Both the position numbers and the translations under genes were made by a program. Shown one piece after another: positions 62,031-64,000 of a stretch of 64,000 nucleotides of DNA (the stretch's first letter is position 1; each line of letters begins with the position of its first letter). A model generated the notes under the pieces. The model worked only from the letters and a program-made list of their open reading frames with translations, was not told the origin of the DNA and did no database searches. Source of the DNA: Salinibacterium sp. M195 (GTDB taxonomy: Bacteria; Actinomycetota; Actinomycetes; Actinomycetales; Microbacteriaceae); the NCBI RefSeq assembly GCF_019443965.1, contig NZ_CP040814.1:1178001-1242000 (forward strand), read 5' to 3'.

Positions 62031-63020
62031 ATGACGACCATTAGAGACGTCGCTCGAGTCGCAGGAGTATCGCCAGCCACCGTTTCGCGTGTCGTCAATG
62101 GTCTCGTCGGCTATTCGACGGAGACCCAACAGCGAGTCGAAGAAGCGATCGCTGAGCTCAACTACGAACCCGATACTCTCGCACGTGGTCTCAAGACGAA
62201 GCAGACATCAGTGATCGGAGTTCTGGCGCCGGTGGTATCGGATGCGCTCGCATCGGAAATCATGAGCGGTGTCGAAGCGGCGGCACGTTTGCGTGGCTAT
62301 TCGGTGATGCTGGGTCGCACCGGGCCAAGCTCGACCTACGCGGCGAGCTACCTCCGTACGTTGCGCACCTACCGCGCTGCTGGCGTGATCCTGATTTCTG
62401 CCGCGGTGACCCCAGAGATGCGGCGCGTTCTGGGCTCGAGCGTTCCGCTCATGTCGGTGGCCATTCGCGATGGTCAACGTTTTCCGAGTCTCGCGATCGA
62501 TGACGAAGTTGCGGCCTACGATGGCACCCGTTTTTTGATCGGGCTCGGCCATCGGCGCATCGGCTTACTGGCCGGCGATCCGTCATCCGTTCTCGTCAAC
62601 AAGCTGCGGATTCGTGGCTATTTGAGAGCGATGACAGAAGCGAAATTGACCCCCGTGCTTGAGTCGGGCAATTCGCTCTATGACTCGGCACCCCCGGCGT
62701 TAGCCCGGTTGTTGAATCAGGACGCTGGCCTCACCGCGGTCTTCGCTCTCAGCGACGAGATGGCGGCAGCGGTCGTCAATGAACTGCAGCGGATGGGGCG
62801 GCGGGTTCCCGACGATATTTCGGTGTTGGGCTTCGACAACACGCGCACCTCGCAGCACGTGCATCCGGCCCTCAGCACCATTGCGCAACCGCTCGAGCGG
62901 ATGGGGGAGCTGGCCGTTGAACGCCTGCTCGCCACCCAAGACCTTTCCGACGGCCCGACTCCCCGAATCTTGCCCCATCGCCTGATCGAGCGCGGAAGCA
63001 CCTCAACTTTTACCGGATAA
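62031..63020 (+). CDS. LacI family transcriptional regulator
   Basis: A 329-residue repressor. Residues 1-56 form the helix-turn-helix and hinge (TIRDVARVAGVSPATVSRVV, LARGLK); the remainder is a periplasmic-binding-like sugar domain (GVILISAAVT, LGFDNTRTS). AAAGGAGGGG precedes ATG 62031. It is followed 39 bp later by a sugar-binding lipoprotein gene, whose transporter it most likely controls. Confidence 0.93.
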   Translation: MTTIRDVARVAGVSPATVSRVVNGLVGYSTETQQRVEEAIAELNYEPDTLARGLKTKQTSVIGVLAPVVSDALASEIMSGVEAAARLRGYSVMLGRTGPSSTYAASYLRTLRTYRAAGVILISAAVTPEMRRVLGSSVPLMSVAIRDGQRFPSLAIDDEVAAYDGTRFLIGLGHRRIGLLAGDPSSVLVNKLRIRGYLRAMTEAKLTPVLESGNSLYDSAPPALARLLNQDAGLTAVFALSDEMAAAVVNELQRMGRRVPDDISVLGFDNTRTSQHVHPALSTIAQPLERMGELAVERLLATQDLSDGPTPRILPHRLIERGSTSTFTG

Positions 63021-63058
63021 CAGTGCACGACCCCACCACCAAGAAAAAGGAGTAAATC

Positions 63059-64000
63059 ATGATGCAACGACGCCGTGATCGACGAGTCCTCGTCGGCTTA
63101 GCGATCGCCGCTACCGCAGCGATCGCCCTCACTGCCTGCACCGGCACCTCGACAGGCAGCGCCCCGGCTACAGACGAAGAACTCGAAGGCCGCGGGCCCA
63201 TCCAGTACGTCAGCAGCCCTGACGCCTCTGGTGCTGCCCAAACGACCATCGATGCGTGGAATGCTGAACACCCAGACGAACAGGTCACTTGGGTTGAGCT
63301 TCCGTTGGATGCCGACCAGCAGCGCCAGCAAATGGTTCAGAATGCGCAAGTCGAGGGCGACAGCTATTCGGTGCTGAACCTCGATGTTGTGTGGACGAGT
63401 GAGTTTGCCGCCAATCGGTGGATTACCGCTCTTCCGGAAGACGCCATCCCCTTCGACGAGGAGATTCCCGCAACTGTTGAAGCCGCAAGCTATCGCGGAA
63501 TCGTGTACGCCGCGCCTTATTACACCGATGGCGCACTGCTCTACTCGCGAAGTGATCTTTTGACCGCGGCTGGCATCGATGCGGCGCCGCAGACCTGGGC
63601 AGAGATGCAAGACGCGTGTGACGCCGTTCTTGCTCTTCCTGAAGCGGCCGACATGTCCTGCTATGCAGGCCAGTTCGATAAGAACGAAGGCCTCACGGTG
63701 AACTTCAGCGAGGCAGTCAACTCCGCAGGCGGATCGATGTCTGACGCCGATGGCAACCCGACAGTCGACACCCCAGAAGCTCTAACCGCACTCAACTTCT
63801 TGGTCGACGGTTTCGATTCGGGAATGATTCCCCGCGAAGCAATCACCTATCAAGAAGAGCAAGGGCGTCAAGCTTTCCAGGAGGGCAACCTCGTATTCCT
63901 TCGCAACTGGCCGTATATCTACAAGTCACTCTCGGCGACCGACGGCTCATCGAACGTCAACGGTAAGTTTGAGATCAGTGCAATTCCTGGCGAAAACGGC
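63059..64000 (+). CDS. Sugar ABC transporter substrate-binding lipoprotein (partial, runs off the window)
   Basis: The first 314 residues of a family-1 solute-binding protein; the gene continues beyond the window. Lipobox LTAC gives Cys27. YAAPYYTDGALLYSRSDLL and FLRNWPYIYKSL are typical of trehalose/maltose-type (LpqY/ThuE) binding proteins. ATG 63059 follows AAAAGGAG; ATG 63062 is next to it. Controlled probably by the preceding LacI regulator. Substrate unproven. Confidence 0.87.
   Translation, partial: MMQRRRDRRVLVGLAIAATAAIALTACTGTSTGSAPATDEELEGRGPIQYVSSPDASGAAQTTIDAWNAEHPDEQVTWVELPLDADQQRQQMVQNAQVEGDSYSVLNLDVVWTSEFAANRWITALPEDAIPFDEEIPATVEAASYRGIVYAAPYYTDGALLYSRSDLLTAAGIDAAPQTWAEMQDACDAVLALPEAADMSCYAGQFDKNEGLTVNFSEAVNSAGGSMSDADGNPTVDTPEALTALNFLVDGFDSGMIPREAITYQEEQGRQAFQEGNLVFLRNWPYIYKSLSATDGSSNVNGKFEISAIPGENG

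Overview
The window reads as core chromosome of a high-GC Gram-positive actinobacterium, most likely a member of the Microbacteriaceae. The pointers are the SenX3/RegX3 pair with PhoU, a CarD gene beside an LpqE-like lipoprotein, a GlnR-type orphan regulator next to polyphosphate kinase, a SigK/RskA pair, a DUF4032 protein, fused IspDF, many GTG/TTG starts and GTGA/ATGA gene overlaps, and no Gram-negative envelope genes. I see no insertion sequence, prophage, CRISPR array or rRNA; the only tRNA is tRNA-Lys(TTT) at 23570-23642.

Layout. (1) 149-11661: amino-sugar region. A ROK repressor is followed by a sugar lipoprotein, two permeases, a ROK kinase and NagB (1356-6342); NagA and a cytoplasmic GH20 hexosaminidase lie on the other strand (8975-11661). 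Together these make a plausible route chitobiose/GlcNAc -> GlcNAc -> GlcNAc-6-P -> GlcN-6-P -> Fru-6-P. The transporter has no ATPase of its own, and an MsiK/UgpC-type ATPase sits alone at 51009-52109. (2) 11791-17292: glyA, folD, a small membrane protein, a strongly degenerate galactokinase-like protein beside aldose 1-epimerase, and a ferritin-VIT1 protein. (3) 17326-26238: accessory genes (Stealth phosphotransferase, metallophosphoesterase, NERD protein, epimerase, tRNA-Lys), then a SigK/RskA pair behind a 412-bp leader. (4) 26362-41560: phosphate region. pstS is duplicated in tandem ahead of pstCAB, followed by a NUDIX/histidine-phosphatase gene, ppk, a GlnR-like regulator, gpmA, phoU, senX3 and regX3. 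Four 11-bp-spaced direct repeats that look like PHO boxes precede pstS1, pstS2, ppk and phoU. (5) 41597-53274: housekeeping genes (carD, ispDF, ptsH, cysS, rlmB, a transsulfuration enzyme with a divergent Lrp regulator, the shared ATPase, a DsbA-like protein). (6) 53617-60038: a ROK regulator, an SsuABC/TauABC-type transporter, a Gfo/Idh/MocA oxidoreductase and a formylglycine sulfatase, apparently a self-contained uptake and desulfation locus. (7) 60228-64000: a YCII/DGPF protein with an ECF42-type sigma factor, then a LacI regulator and the start of another sugar lipoprotein gene cut by the window end.

The observations I would follow first are the organosulfate-type locus at 53617-60038, the galactokinase-like protein that lacks the signature residues of a kinase, the PHO-box set with the tandem pstS pair, the heptamer repeat ahead of the sulfatase-locus binding protein, and a dispersed word CGGATGCC/GGCATCCG that appears far more often than base composition predicts on both strands.
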